5,720 nucleotides of DNA, taken from NCBI GenBank assembly GCA_964415085.1, contig CAYPYI010000083.1:1-5720 (forward strand). The letters are read 5' to 3'. Both the position numbers and the translations under genes were made by a program. This document shows positions 1 through 5,720 of the stretch, in pieces (position 1 is the first letter of the stretch; each line of letters starts with the position of its first letter). The DNA comes from CAYPYI01 sp964415085. GTDB taxonomy: Bacteria > Bacillota > Clostridia > Tissierellales > Tissierellaceae. The notes beneath the pieces were generated by a model, which was not told the origin of the DNA, searched no databases, and was given only the letters and a program-made list of their open reading frames with translations.

Positions 1-1082
1 TCTTCTGTATCAACACCACCTGATGTAACCTGTGCATGTTTAAATCCTTGAGATCCAATTACTTTAAATTCCCATGATAAAATAATTTTCGCAAGTTTTA
101 TAATTTCATCCTTTGATAAATTATCAGTATTTTTATCTGGATTTATCCCTACTTCTTCTAAAATAGGCCTAATTAACTTTTTATTAATTAATCCTATTAA
201 GCCTTCAAAAACAGTCCTATTTTTCAAAATCATAAATCTTTCTACTAAATAGTCAATTAGTTTATTTTCTTCTTGATTTAAAATAAGGCTTACCTTTAAT
301 TTTACATCCTTTTTATTATCTAGTTCTATTAATGCTCTACTACTTAATTGTAGAATTGGTGGTCCTGATATTCCATAGTCTGTAAATAATACATCTCCTG
401 AATCTTCTTTTATAAATTCATCATTTACATAAAGTGCTACCTTACCTGGAACCTTAACACCCTTTATTTGTTTAAATAATTTACCCTTAGGTTCTAAATT
501 TAATTGTACAAGACCTGGTAGAGGTTTTATGATTTTATGATTTAATTTTTTACAAATTGAATATCCATTTCCATCAGATCCACTAATTGGCATAGCATTT
601 CCACCTGTTGCCAAAATAACTTTATCAGCTGTATAGTTTCTATTATCTGTTTTTATGATAAATTTATCATTTTCTTTTATTATATCTTTAACAAAAGTAT
701 TTAGTTCTACTTTAACATCTAGCCTATCTAATTCTAATCTTAATATATCTAATACACTTGAACTTTGAAAAGATTGTGGAAAGACCTTACCATTATTTTC
801 AATTGCTGGTGTTATTCCTAATCTTTCGAAGTAATCCATTGTCATATAAGTATCTAGACTTGATAATGCACTATATGCAAATTTAGGATTCTTTCCGCTA
901 TAATTATCTATTGTTAGGTATATATTGGTATAGTTACATCTACCATTTCCTGTAGCTAACAATTTTTTCCCAAGTCTATCATTTCTCTCAATAAGTAAAA
1001 CATCTGATCCATTGTTCTTAGCAACTATTGCCGCTAACATTCCAGATGCTCCACCACCTACAATTACTATTTTTCTATTCAT
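1..1082 (-). CDS. NAD(P)/FAD-dependent oxidoreductase, HI0933/BaiN-like flavoprotein (3' end off the window)
   Basis: The first 360 codons are present with no stop before the left edge. The protein opens with MNRKIVIVGGGASG, the Rossmann-type FAD-binding glycine motif (residues 9-14). It then has LLATGNGRCNYTN (41-53), the hallmark of the HI0933/YhiN/BaiN flavoprotein family, a second nucleotide-contact motif ATGGNAMP (158-165), DYGISGPPILQLS (235-247), and AQVTSGGV (350-357) near the C-terminal flavin site. Family members are about 400-415 residues, so roughly 45-55 residues are missing. The family is cytosolic and flavin-dependent. BaiN of bile-acid-metabolising clostridia belongs to it, but most members have no assigned substrate, so I do not assign a bile-acid role. 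Start choice: GGGAG (1089-1093) touches an upstream ATG at 1088 with no spacing but sits 6 nt before the ATG at 1082, so the latter is preferred. No other bile-acid gene is visible nearby. Confidence 0.93.
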   Translation of the reverse strand, partial: MNRKIVIVGGGASGMLAAIVAKNNGSDVLLIERNDRLGKKLLATGNGRCNYTNIYLTIDNYSGKNPKFAYSALSSLDTYMTMDYFERLGITPAIENNGKVFPQSFQSSSVLDILRLELDRLDVKVELNTFVKDIIKENDKFIIKTDNRNYTADKVILATGGNAMPISGSDGNGYSICKKLNHKIIKPLPGLVQLNLEPKGKLFKQIKGVKVPGKVALYVNDEFIKEDSGDVLFTDYGISGPPILQLSSRALIELDNKKDVKLKVSLILNQEENKLIDYLVERFMILKNRTVFEGLIGLINKKLIRPILEEVGINPDKNTDNLSKDEIIKLAKIILSWEFKVIGSQGFKHAQVTSGGVDTE

Positions 1083-1109
1083 ATTCATCTCCCTTTATGC
1101 TATAGATAT

Positions 1110-1138
1110 ATTTTATACTTTAATATGTCATTTGTCCA
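1110..1138 (-). promoter_or_regulatory. Candidate sigma-A promoter of the flavoprotein gene
   Basis: On the minus strand TGGACA (1133-1138) is followed after 17 nt by TAAAAT (1110-1115). The -35 matches TTGACA at five of six positions and the spacing is ideal. The -10 is moderate, and in such AT-rich DNA chance matches are common. The implied leader is only about 20 nt. The nearby assembly gap means that read-through from the anti-sigma gene cannot be judged. Confidence 0.4.
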
Positions 1139-1177
1139 TGAATAAGCCTAGTAAATAAGCACTTTATTCTTTTATAT

Positions 1178-1277
1178 NNNNNNNNNNNNNNNNNNNNNNN
1201 NNNNNNNNNNNNNNNNNNNNNNNNNNNNNNNNNNNNNNNNNNNNNNNNNNNNNNNNNNNNNNNNNNNNNNNNNNNNN
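1178..1277. other. Assembly gap (100 N)
   Basis: There are exactly 100 consecutive N, the conventional placeholder for a scaffold gap of unknown length. It interrupts the anti-sigma gene. The true distance, the end of that gene, any terminator and even any further gene between it and the flavoprotein gene cannot be known from this sequence. On the left flank, one minus-strand frame stays open from 1176 to a TAA at 1120-1122; this could be the tail of a gene inside the gap or simply non-coding. Confidence 0.97.
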
Positions 1278-1735
1278 AAAAATAAAATATATAATTCTCT
1301 TGGTTTTTCCATTTCCATAAATATTTTTATAAATTGCCATATATAAGATGTTATAAATACTCCTATTGCTACTTTATAACTGGATTCATAAAATACTAAA
1401 TAACTTATAAGTCCCAAAGTAGGAAGTATTAAAATGTTATAAAACATATTTATACTATCCATAAGTGAAATTGCTATAAAAGAACCTATTATTAAAACTA
1501 AAATTGTAATCATATATAATTTTTTCTTTATATTAAATAAAACTTTTTTATCATTTATTTCTAATTTTTCTAGACTATCATCAACTATTTCTTCTTTCAT
1601 ACTGTTATAAATTTCCTTACAATCACTGCATTCTTCTATATGTTTTAATACAGCTTTCTCACTTTCTTTACTTGCCACATTATCGATAACTAAAGGAAGT
1701 AAATCATAAAAAATTTCACAATTTATTTTAGTCAT
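1278..1735 (-). CDS. zf-HC2 zinc-binding membrane anti-sigma factor, partial (cut by assembly gap)
   Basis: The first 152 codons are readable. The N-terminus has the zinc anti-sigma (ZAS) fold signature H-x3-C-x2-C (His32, Cys36, Cys39) plus an upstream Cys6, within a segment of the type CEIFYDLLPLVIDNVAS that is typical of clostridial zf-HC2 proteins. A charged linker (about 41-71) is followed by hydrophobic segments at about 73-92, 97-115 and 121-140, so the zinc domain is expected in the cytoplasm on a multi-pass membrane anchor. By family, such proteins bind and inhibit the ECF sigma factor encoded next to them until an envelope or redox signal releases it. The signal is unknown here. The gene overlaps the sigma gene by 8 nt (ATGACTAA), and its ribosome site AAAGGAGGA (1740-1748) lies in the last sigma codons, so expression is probably coupled. 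The reading frame beyond 1278 is not recoverable; an apparent stop at 1172-1174 depends on the arbitrary N count. Confidence 0.85.
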
Positions 1736-2234
1736 AAAATCCTCCTTTTAAAATCATTTGTTTTAATTTTTCTCTTGTCCTAAAAAATATTACTCGAGAA
1801 GATCCTTCTGATATTTTTAATATACTTGATATTTCTATATAGGAGTAACCTTTTACTCTATAAATAAATATATCCCTCTCTCTTTTACTAAAGCAATCTA
1901 AGTAATTTTTTATTAACTCAATATTTTCTTTTTCAATAATAATATCCTCCATATTATCTAGATTTAATATATTAATAAAGTTTTGTTTAAATAATATATC
2001 TAGATTTTTATCCTTATTTTTTTCCCTAATATATTCATAAAAAGTATATCTGGCTATTGAATAAAGCCAGGTTCTTTCTGATGATTTATTTTTAAAACTA
2101 CTATAAGCTAATATAGATTTTAAAAACACTTCAGACATTAAGTCTTCTGCTATTTCTTTATTATTTGTTAAACTATAAAGATAATTAAATATGAATTCTT
2201 TATTTTCTAAATAGACTTTTTCAATATTATCCAT
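1728..2234 (-). CDS. ECF-type RNA polymerase sigma-70 factor
   Basis: This is a complete 168-residue protein, the usual size for an extracytoplasmic-function sigma factor with only regions 2 and 4. Sigma region 2 covers about residues 10-74. It includes AEDLMSEVFLK (29-39), the core-RNA-polymerase-binding helix, and RTWLYSIARYTFYEYIREKN (54-73), the -10 recognition and melting part. An acidic linker follows (about 75-105). Region 4 covers about 106-161 with the helix-turn-helix GYSYIEISSILKISEGSSR (129-147), which recognises the -35 element. The ATG at 2234 is preceded by GGGAGG (2239-2244) at 4 nt, a strong ribosome site. The next gene is a zinc anti-sigma factor overlapping by 8 nt, the standard ECF operon arrangement. 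The regulon and inducing signal are not visible. I cannot place it with confidence in a numbered ECF group. Confidence 0.93.
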   Translation of the reverse strand: MDNIEKVYLENKEFIFNYLYSLTNNKEIAEDLMSEVFLKSILAYSSFKNKSSERTWLYSIARYTFYEYIREKNKDKNLDILFKQNFINILNLDNMEDIIIEKENIELIKNYLDCFSKRERDIFIYRVKGYSYIEISSILKISEGSSRVIFFRTREKLKQMILKGGFYD

Positions 2235-2254
2235 AATACCTCCCTTTATATATT

Positions 2255-2281
2255 AGTGATACTTATATCCATTATGTTACA
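2255..2281 (-). promoter_or_regulatory. Candidate ECF-dependent (autoregulatory) promoter of the sigma/anti-sigma operon
   Basis: On the minus strand TGTAAC (2276-2281) is followed after 17 nt by CACT (2255-2258). The AAC core of the -35 is the part best conserved in ECF promoters, and TGTAAC-N17-CGAC is the form known for B. subtilis SigX. The -10 half matches only partly. No convincing sigma-A promoter is present in the roughly 47 nt between the preceding terminator and the start codon. ECF operons commonly control themselves, so the location fits, but the motif is short. Confidence 0.35.
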
Positions 2282-2315
2282 AAAAAAAGACCTTTATTTA
2301 AAAAGGTCTTTTTTT
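2282..2315 (-). terminator. Rho-independent terminator of the uracil permease
   Basis: The perfect inverted repeat GACCTTT / AAAGGTC has a 6-nt loop and is flanked by an A7 tract on one side and a T7 tract on the other, so the stem extends by A-U pairs to 14 bp. It begins about 20 nt after the permease stop codon. Read on the minus strand, the hairpin is followed by a run of 8 U, so it should stop permease transcripts and separate them from the ECF operon. It would also work on the plus strand, although no plus-strand gene is present. Confidence 0.9.
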
Positions 2316-2335
2316 ATATTTATATTTAATTTATT

Positions 2336-3601
2336 TTAGTTTTCTTTAATTGATTTTCTATTTAATACTACGTTTAAAACTATACCTACTATCGCAGCGA
2401 AACTTAGTCCAGTTATTGCTACTGTTTCAGTAATTGGAATTCCTACTGTTATTCCTAATTTGCTTCCTATGAAGTCTCCACCTAAACCTAATATTAATAT
2501 AGATCCCATTACTATTATATTTTTTATATTTAATTCAACTTCACTTTGTTTTAAAGTCTTAAATCCTACTATAGATATCATACTAAATAACATAAGTGAT
2601 ATTCCTCCCATAACTGCTGGTGGAATTGTTGTTAATACTGTACCTACTTTAGCTATGAATGATAGGGCTATTGCAAAAACTGCAGCTAATCTTAATATTG
2701 ATGGATCGTAATTTTTTGTTATTGCAAGTACTCCTGTATTTTCACCATAAGTTGTATTTGCTGGTCCACCTACTAATGTAGCAAATGTTGTTGCTAAACC
2801 ATCACCTAGTAATGTTCTATTTAATCCTGGATCTTCGATAAAGTTCTTTCCTACTACTTGTCCATTTGTTGTAATATCTCCTAAATGCTCCATAAATACT
2901 GCTAAAACAACTGGTGTTATAGTTGCTATTGCACCTAAATCAAATTTAGGTAGTCTGAATGGTGGTAATCCAACCACTGCACTATTTCTGATTACATCTA
3001 AATCTACAAGTCCTGATCTTAAAGCTATTAAATATCCTACAACTACTGCTATTAGTATTGACAATTGTTTTATAAATCCTTTTGCTCTAAAGTTAATTAA
3101 AAGTGCTATTGAAAGTGTAATTCCTGCTATTATGAAACTTTGACTAGCCATTCCTATTGCTGTTGGTATTAAATTTAAACCAATTACTATTATCATAGGA
3201 CCTACTACTTGAGGAGCTAAATATTTTTCAATTTTATCTACTCCAACTTTTTTTATTAAAAAAGATGCAAGTATATAGATTAAACCGGCTACAAACATAC
3301 CACCTTGTGCATATGCTAAGTCTCCACCATACATTTCACTAACTTTTAATATTACTGGGATAAATGCGAAGGATGATCCTAAAAACACTGGAACTTTTCC
3401 ACCTGTTACTAAATGAAATAATAGTGTTCCACATCCTGCTGTAAATAATGCTATTGAAGGATTTAGTCCAGTTAAAACTGGTACCAATACTGTTGCGCCA
3501 AACATGGCTATAAGATGTTGTAAAGCTAAAACTGATTTCTTTGCTCCGTTTAGAGCTTTTGATTCAGTAGCTAATGAGCTGTTTAATACGTTATCTATCA
3601 T
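2336..3601 (-). CDS. uraA: Uracil permease (NCS2 / nucleobase:cation symporter-2 family)
   Basis: This is a complete 421-residue, highly hydrophobic protein, the usual length for UraA/PyrP. NCS2 carriers of this group import uracil with protons across the cytoplasmic membrane for pyrimidine salvage. Visible signatures are the TM1 motif LQHLIAMFGATVLVP (27-41), GSSFAFI (75-81), the substrate-site segment FMEHLGD (236-242), DPGLNRTLLGDGLAT (257-271) and NTTYGENTGV (282-291), which distinguishes the uracil branch from xanthine/urate carriers. Glu238 and Glu287 align with the uracil-binding Glu241 and Glu290 of E. coli UraA. The position matching His245 of that protein is Asp242, which may be normal for the Gram-positive branch. 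The start is supported by AAAGGAG (3610-3616), about 8 nt upstream. The gene has its own promoter, a PyrR-like leader hairpin and a terminator, so it appears to be a single-gene unit under pyrimidine control. Confidence 0.94.
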   Translation of the reverse strand: MIDNVLNSSLATESKALNGAKKSVLALQHLIAMFGATVLVPVLTGLNPSIALFTAGCGTLLFHLVTGGKVPVFLGSSFAFIPVILKVSEMYGGDLAYAQGGMFVAGLIYILASFLIKKVGVDKIEKYLAPQVVGPMIIVIGLNLIPTAIGMASQSFIIAGITLSIALLINFRAKGFIKQLSILIAVVVGYLIALRSGLVDLDVIRNSAVVGLPPFRLPKFDLGAIATITPVVLAVFMEHLGDITTNGQVVGKNFIEDPGLNRTLLGDGLATTFATLVGGPANTTYGENTGVLAITKNYDPSILRLAAVFAIALSFIAKVGTVLTTIPPAVMGGISLMLFSMISIVGFKTLKQSEVELNIKNIIVMGSILILGLGGDFIGSKLGITVGIPITETVAITGLSFAAIVGIVLNVVLNRKSIKEN

Positions 3602-3612
3602 ATTTATCTCTC

Positions 3613-3641
3613 CTTTCTAGTCTCACAGGACTAGTTTAAAG
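3613..3641 (-). promoter_or_regulatory. PyrR-binding RNA hairpin in the uracil permease leader, overlapping the Shine-Dalgarno
   Basis: The transcript contains AGTCCTGTGAGACT, which matches the PyrR recognition consensus ARUCCNGNGAGGYU at 13 of 14 positions. The one change (G to A at position 12) turns a U-G pair into U-A and preserves the stem. The upper stem is CUAGUC/GACUAG (3629-3634 and 3617-3622) with the hexaloop CUGUGA (3623-3628). A purine bulge AAA (3635-3637) on the 5' side is followed by a lower stem CUUU/AAAG (3638-3641 with 3613-3616). Hexaloop, upper stem, 5' purine bulge and lower stem is the known layout of PyrR sites. The 3' arm of the lower stem is the first half of the ribosome site AAAGGAG, and no terminator hairpin follows, so UMP/UTP-bound PyrR is inferred to block translation rather than cause attenuation. 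Confidence 0.82.
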
Positions 3642-3663
3642 TTTTATTTTTTTCACTTCTACC

Positions 3664-3692
3664 AGTATAGCACAACAGTTTTTACATTACAA
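3664..3692 (-). promoter_or_regulatory. Sigma-A promoter (extended -10) of the uracil permease
   Basis: On the minus strand TTGTAA (3687-3692) lies 17 nt before TATACT (3664-3669), which is preceded by TGC, giving an extended -10 (TGnTATACT). The predicted transcript starts near 3657, leaving a leader of about 55 nt that contains the PyrR-type hairpin. The -35 begins only 4 nt after the stop codon of the preceding LTA-synthase-like gene. No terminator lies between the two genes, so some read-through is possible. Confidence 0.75.
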
Positions 3693-3696
3693 GATA

Positions 3697-5547
3697 TTAT
3701 TTTAAATATTCGTACTTAAAATTTCTTCCATGATAATATTGAACACTATTAAACTCTCTCCACACTTTATACTTTTCTCCTTCTAACTGTCTAGTATAAG
3801 TTCCATCTGGTTGTCTAAAAAACATATCATTATTTACTGTAAAATAATTATTTTTTAAATCTTTTGAGTACTGCATATACTCATCCCCAGTGTAGTTTAG
3901 ATTTTCAAATAGTTCTGTCATTAAAAAGTTTGGACTAATTTCTTCCCCTTGTTTATTAAAGTCATTATCTAAAACCTCTTTTGCTTTATCATTTGCCCAG
4001 AATACATATGGTGTTGTATAGTAGTTTTTAAAACTTTCTTCATCTTCTAATCCCATATCTATGTTAAGCATCTTATACCCTTTATTTTCATCTCCAAACC
4101 ACGGATTATGATCTCCAAAAAATACTAATACTACTGGCTCATCTTGATTTTCAAAATAATCAACAAGTTTTCTTAGTGCCTTATCTGTTTCATTTATACC
4201 TTTTAAATAATTATTTATTATATTATATGTTTTTTCATCATAATTACTCTTTCTAACTAAATATTCTTCTTCTACCTCTTTCTGATCACTATATGGACCA
4301 TGATTTTGATATGTTACTGAAAAATGAAAGTATGGTTTATCTTCTTCTATAGATTTTTCATATCCTTCAATAATATAGTCAAAAAACTCATAATCATCTA
4401 AGAAGTCTTCTTGAATTGCTTCATATTTATTTTCATAATAATCAAAACTCTCAAATCCTATAAATTCATTTACATTTCTTCTATTATAAAACCAACCATA
4501 GTTTGGATGCATTGATTCAGTTTTATATCCATTATCTTTAAAATACCACACATTAGAATTACTATCTTTCACATACTTTGGTGGATGTGAGTTAAGTCCA
4601 ATTAAATATGACCACTCAGTATTTATTGTACCTCCACCAAATACATTAGTAATTAAGTTACCTGATATTGATTCTTCTTGTATTTTATGAAATTCCTCAT
4701 ATACATCGATATTTAGATCTACATCTTCAAATTTAGAAAAATCATTATAAGCCTCTAGCATTATAGATACTATATTTACTTTTTTATCATCAGGTATTAA
4801 CTCATATTCATATTGATCTAAAATTTCTATAGCTCTTTTTTCATCATAATCTTCAAGTACCCTATCTTTTAGTTCTGTTGCACTAAAAAGAAAAGGATAC
4901 ACTAATCCTTTAGACTGAAATTGTTGTGTTTCTGACCAAGGATTAATTAAGTCTTTATTTCCTACTATCTCATATATATCTTTGTTAAAATAAAATGTTT
5001 TAGGAATTAGAATACAAACAGCTAATGTTAATACTGCGAATACTTTTCTACTATTTTTTTCAAAACTATTGTATTTAAACTTTTTCTTAATTAAAATCGA
5101 AATACTAACTATGGCAATTACCGTAATTATCATAGGAATATCTAAATTAATTTCATATTTTCCTGCCATATCCATAGATTCAGTAACTAATTTTATATCT
5201 ACAAATTTCAAAGGTTCGTCTCTATAAATTAATTTATACTTATTTATAACTGACATCGCAAAAAATGCTATCCCAGATATCAAATATCCTAACCATACTC
5301 TATTGGTTAACAATGCTAAAATTAGCATTAATATAAATATAGGTATAAAATTAAGGATTAATAATCTCTTACCAGTTAAAAAACTTTTAAACAAAACTTT
5401 GTCAAAATTTGCTGTAGAATATATAAATGTAATGATCATAAGTCCTACACTAAGTATTCCCATTAATAACATTGGCATAAACCATTTCTTAAATTCTTCT
5501 GATTTAATATAACTTATAAATTTGTTTTCATTTGTCTTATTATTCAT
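3697..5547 (-). CDS. LTA synthase family / phosphoglycerol transferase (membrane-anchored sulfatase-fold enzyme)
   Basis: This is a 616-residue protein from the preferred start, close to S. aureus LtaS (646). Residues below count from an alternative GTG start at 5559; subtract 4 for the ATG start. Five membrane segments lie at about 26-47, 65-84, 88-108, 141-157 and 172-191, followed by a large extracellular catalytic domain of the alkaline phosphatase/sulfatase superfamily. Likely active-site residues are Glu269 (VSIMLEAYNDF), the nucleophile Thr311 (GGGTINTEW), His351 (SMHPNYGW), His420 (QNHGPY) and Asp483-His484 (FFGDHNPW), matching the LtaS metal, threonine and glycerophosphate-binding set. 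Family enzymes transfer glycerol phosphate from phosphatidylglycerol to build lipoteichoic acid or related surface polymers; the exact acceptor is unknown. Start: GGAG (5559-5562) overlaps the GTG at 5559, so that codon is unlikely. The ATG at 5547 is 11 nt downstream. The gene seems to be monocistronic apart from possible read-through into uraA. Confidence 0.92.
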   Translation of the reverse strand: MNNKTNENKFISYIKSEEFKKWFMPMLLMGILSVGLMIITFIYSTANFDKVLFKSFLTGKRLLILNFIPIFILMLILALLTNRVWLGYLISGIAFFAMSVINKYKLIYRDEPLKFVDIKLVTESMDMAGKYEINLDIPMIITVIAIVSISILIKKKFKYNSFEKNSRKVFAVLTLAVCILIPKTFYFNKDIYEIVGNKDLINPWSETQQFQSKGLVYPFLFSATELKDRVLEDYDEKRAIEILDQYEYELIPDDKKVNIVSIMLEAYNDFSKFEDVDLNIDVYEEFHKIQEESISGNLITNVFGGGTINTEWSYLIGLNSHPPKYVKDSNSNVWYFKDNGYKTESMHPNYGWFYNRRNVNEFIGFESFDYYENKYEAIQEDFLDDYEFFDYIIEGYEKSIEEDKPYFHFSVTYQNHGPYSDQKEVEEEYLVRKSNYDEKTYNIINNYLKGINETDKALRKLVDYFENQDEPVVLVFFGDHNPWFGDENKGYKMLNIDMGLEDEESFKNYYTTPYVFWANDKAKEVLDNDFNKQGEEISPNFLMTELFENLNYTGDEYMQYSKDLKNNYFTVNNDMFFRQPDGTYTRQLEGEKYKVWREFNSVQYYHGRNFKYEYLK

Positions 5548-5586
5548 ATGTATTATCACTCCAACTATCTATTTTAGTATAGTTCC

Positions 5587-5617
5587 ATTATATCACTATT
5601 TATAAGTTTTATGTGAA
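5587..5617 (-). promoter_or_regulatory. Sigma-A promoter (extended -10) of the LTA-synthase-like gene
   Basis: On the minus strand TGATATAAT (5587-5595) is a perfect extended -10 element. A TTCACA (5612-5617), five of six matches to TTGACA, lies upstream, but its 19-nt spacing is long; the TG extension can compensate. Transcription would begin near 5580, giving a leader of about 33 nt. Upstream DNA (about 5618-5680) is almost pure A/T and could act as an UP element. I see no gene or structured RNA in 5560-5686. Confidence 0.7.
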
Positions 5618-5686
5618 TTTACATAATATTAATATATTCATAATAAATTTAAAAAAATCATATATATTTATCTTAAAAATGGACAT

Positions 5687-5720
5687 AAAAAAACCTTCAT
5701 TCTTTATGAATGAAGGTTTT
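5687..5720 (-). terminator. Rho-independent terminator of a gene to the right of the window
   Basis: CCTTCATTC (5694-5702) and GAATGAAGG (5708-5716) form a perfect 9-bp stem with a TTTAT loop. It is lengthened by A/T pairs on both sides to at least 13 bp and is cut by the window edge. Read on the minus strand it ends in a run of 7 U (5687-5693), so it should end a minus-strand transcript coming from beyond 5720. It may also act in the other direction. It isolates the LTA-synthase-like promoter from upstream transcription. Confidence 0.88.

Noticed and set aside
1..1082. Assignment of the flavoprotein to bile-acid dehydroxylation (BaiN)
   Set aside because: The family match is real, but HI0933-type flavoproteins are widespread, and no other bai gene or bile-acid transporter is visible here.
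2460..2711. 83-codon open frame on the plus strand
   Set aside because: It is antisense to the permease, has low-complexity Ile/Asn/Pro-rich content with no family resemblance, and has no ribosome site of note; it is a shadow of the real gene.
3617..3634. Perfect inverted repeat CTAGTC/GACTAG read as a terminator or DNA operator
   Set aside because: No U run follows and the repeat abuts the ribosome site; the loop sequence matches the PyrR RNA consensus far better.
5303..5512. 69-codon open frame on the plus strand
   Set aside because: It is antisense to the membrane part of the LTA-synthase-like gene, and its Ile/Asn-rich composition is explained by the complementary codons.
5618..5660. 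AT palindromes such as ATATTAATAT upstream of the LTA-synthase-like promoter
   Set aside because: In DNA that is nearly all A/T, short palindromes arise by chance. There is no GC-containing symmetric arm to support an operator.

Overview
The window is very AT-rich DNA (Arg is mostly AGA, Leu mostly TTA, with purine-rich AGGAGG-type ribosome sites). It carries a uracil permease, an LTA-synthase-type enzyme and an ECF sigma/zinc anti-sigma pair. This points to a low-GC Gram-positive bacterium of the class Clostridia; Peptostreptococcaceae or Clostridium relatives are my best guess, not proven. Every recognisable gene lies on the minus strand, so transcription runs from high to low coordinates. 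A run of exactly 100 N (1178-1277) shows that this is a draft scaffold with a gap of unknown size.

In transcription order: (1) 5687-5720 is a strong rho-independent terminator that closes a gene outside the window. (2) 3697-5547 encodes a membrane-anchored LTA synthase / phosphoglycerol transferase family protein behind an extended -10 promoter. (3) 2336-3601 encodes an NCS2-type uracil permease. It has its own extended -10 promoter, and its short leader contains what looks like a complete PyrR-binding hairpin whose base covers part of the Shine-Dalgarno sequence. A clear terminator (2282-2315) follows. (4) 1728-2234 encodes an ECF sigma factor, overlapped by 8 nt by (5) a zinc-finger (zf-HC2) membrane anti-sigma gene whose 3' part is lost in the assembly gap. 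(6) 1-1082 is the 5' part of a HI0933/BaiN-like flavoprotein gene that runs off the left edge.

The genes appear to be four or more independent transcription units rather than one pathway: cell-envelope polymer synthesis, pyrimidine salvage, a surface or stress-sensing sigma/anti-sigma switch, and a flavin oxidoreductase. The most interesting signals are regulatory: the PyrR-type hairpin placed to control translation of the permease, and a TGTAAC-type ECF -35 candidate squeezed against the preceding terminator, which suggests that the sigma factor controls its own operon. I found no CRISPR array, tRNA, rRNA, insertion sequence or phage gene.
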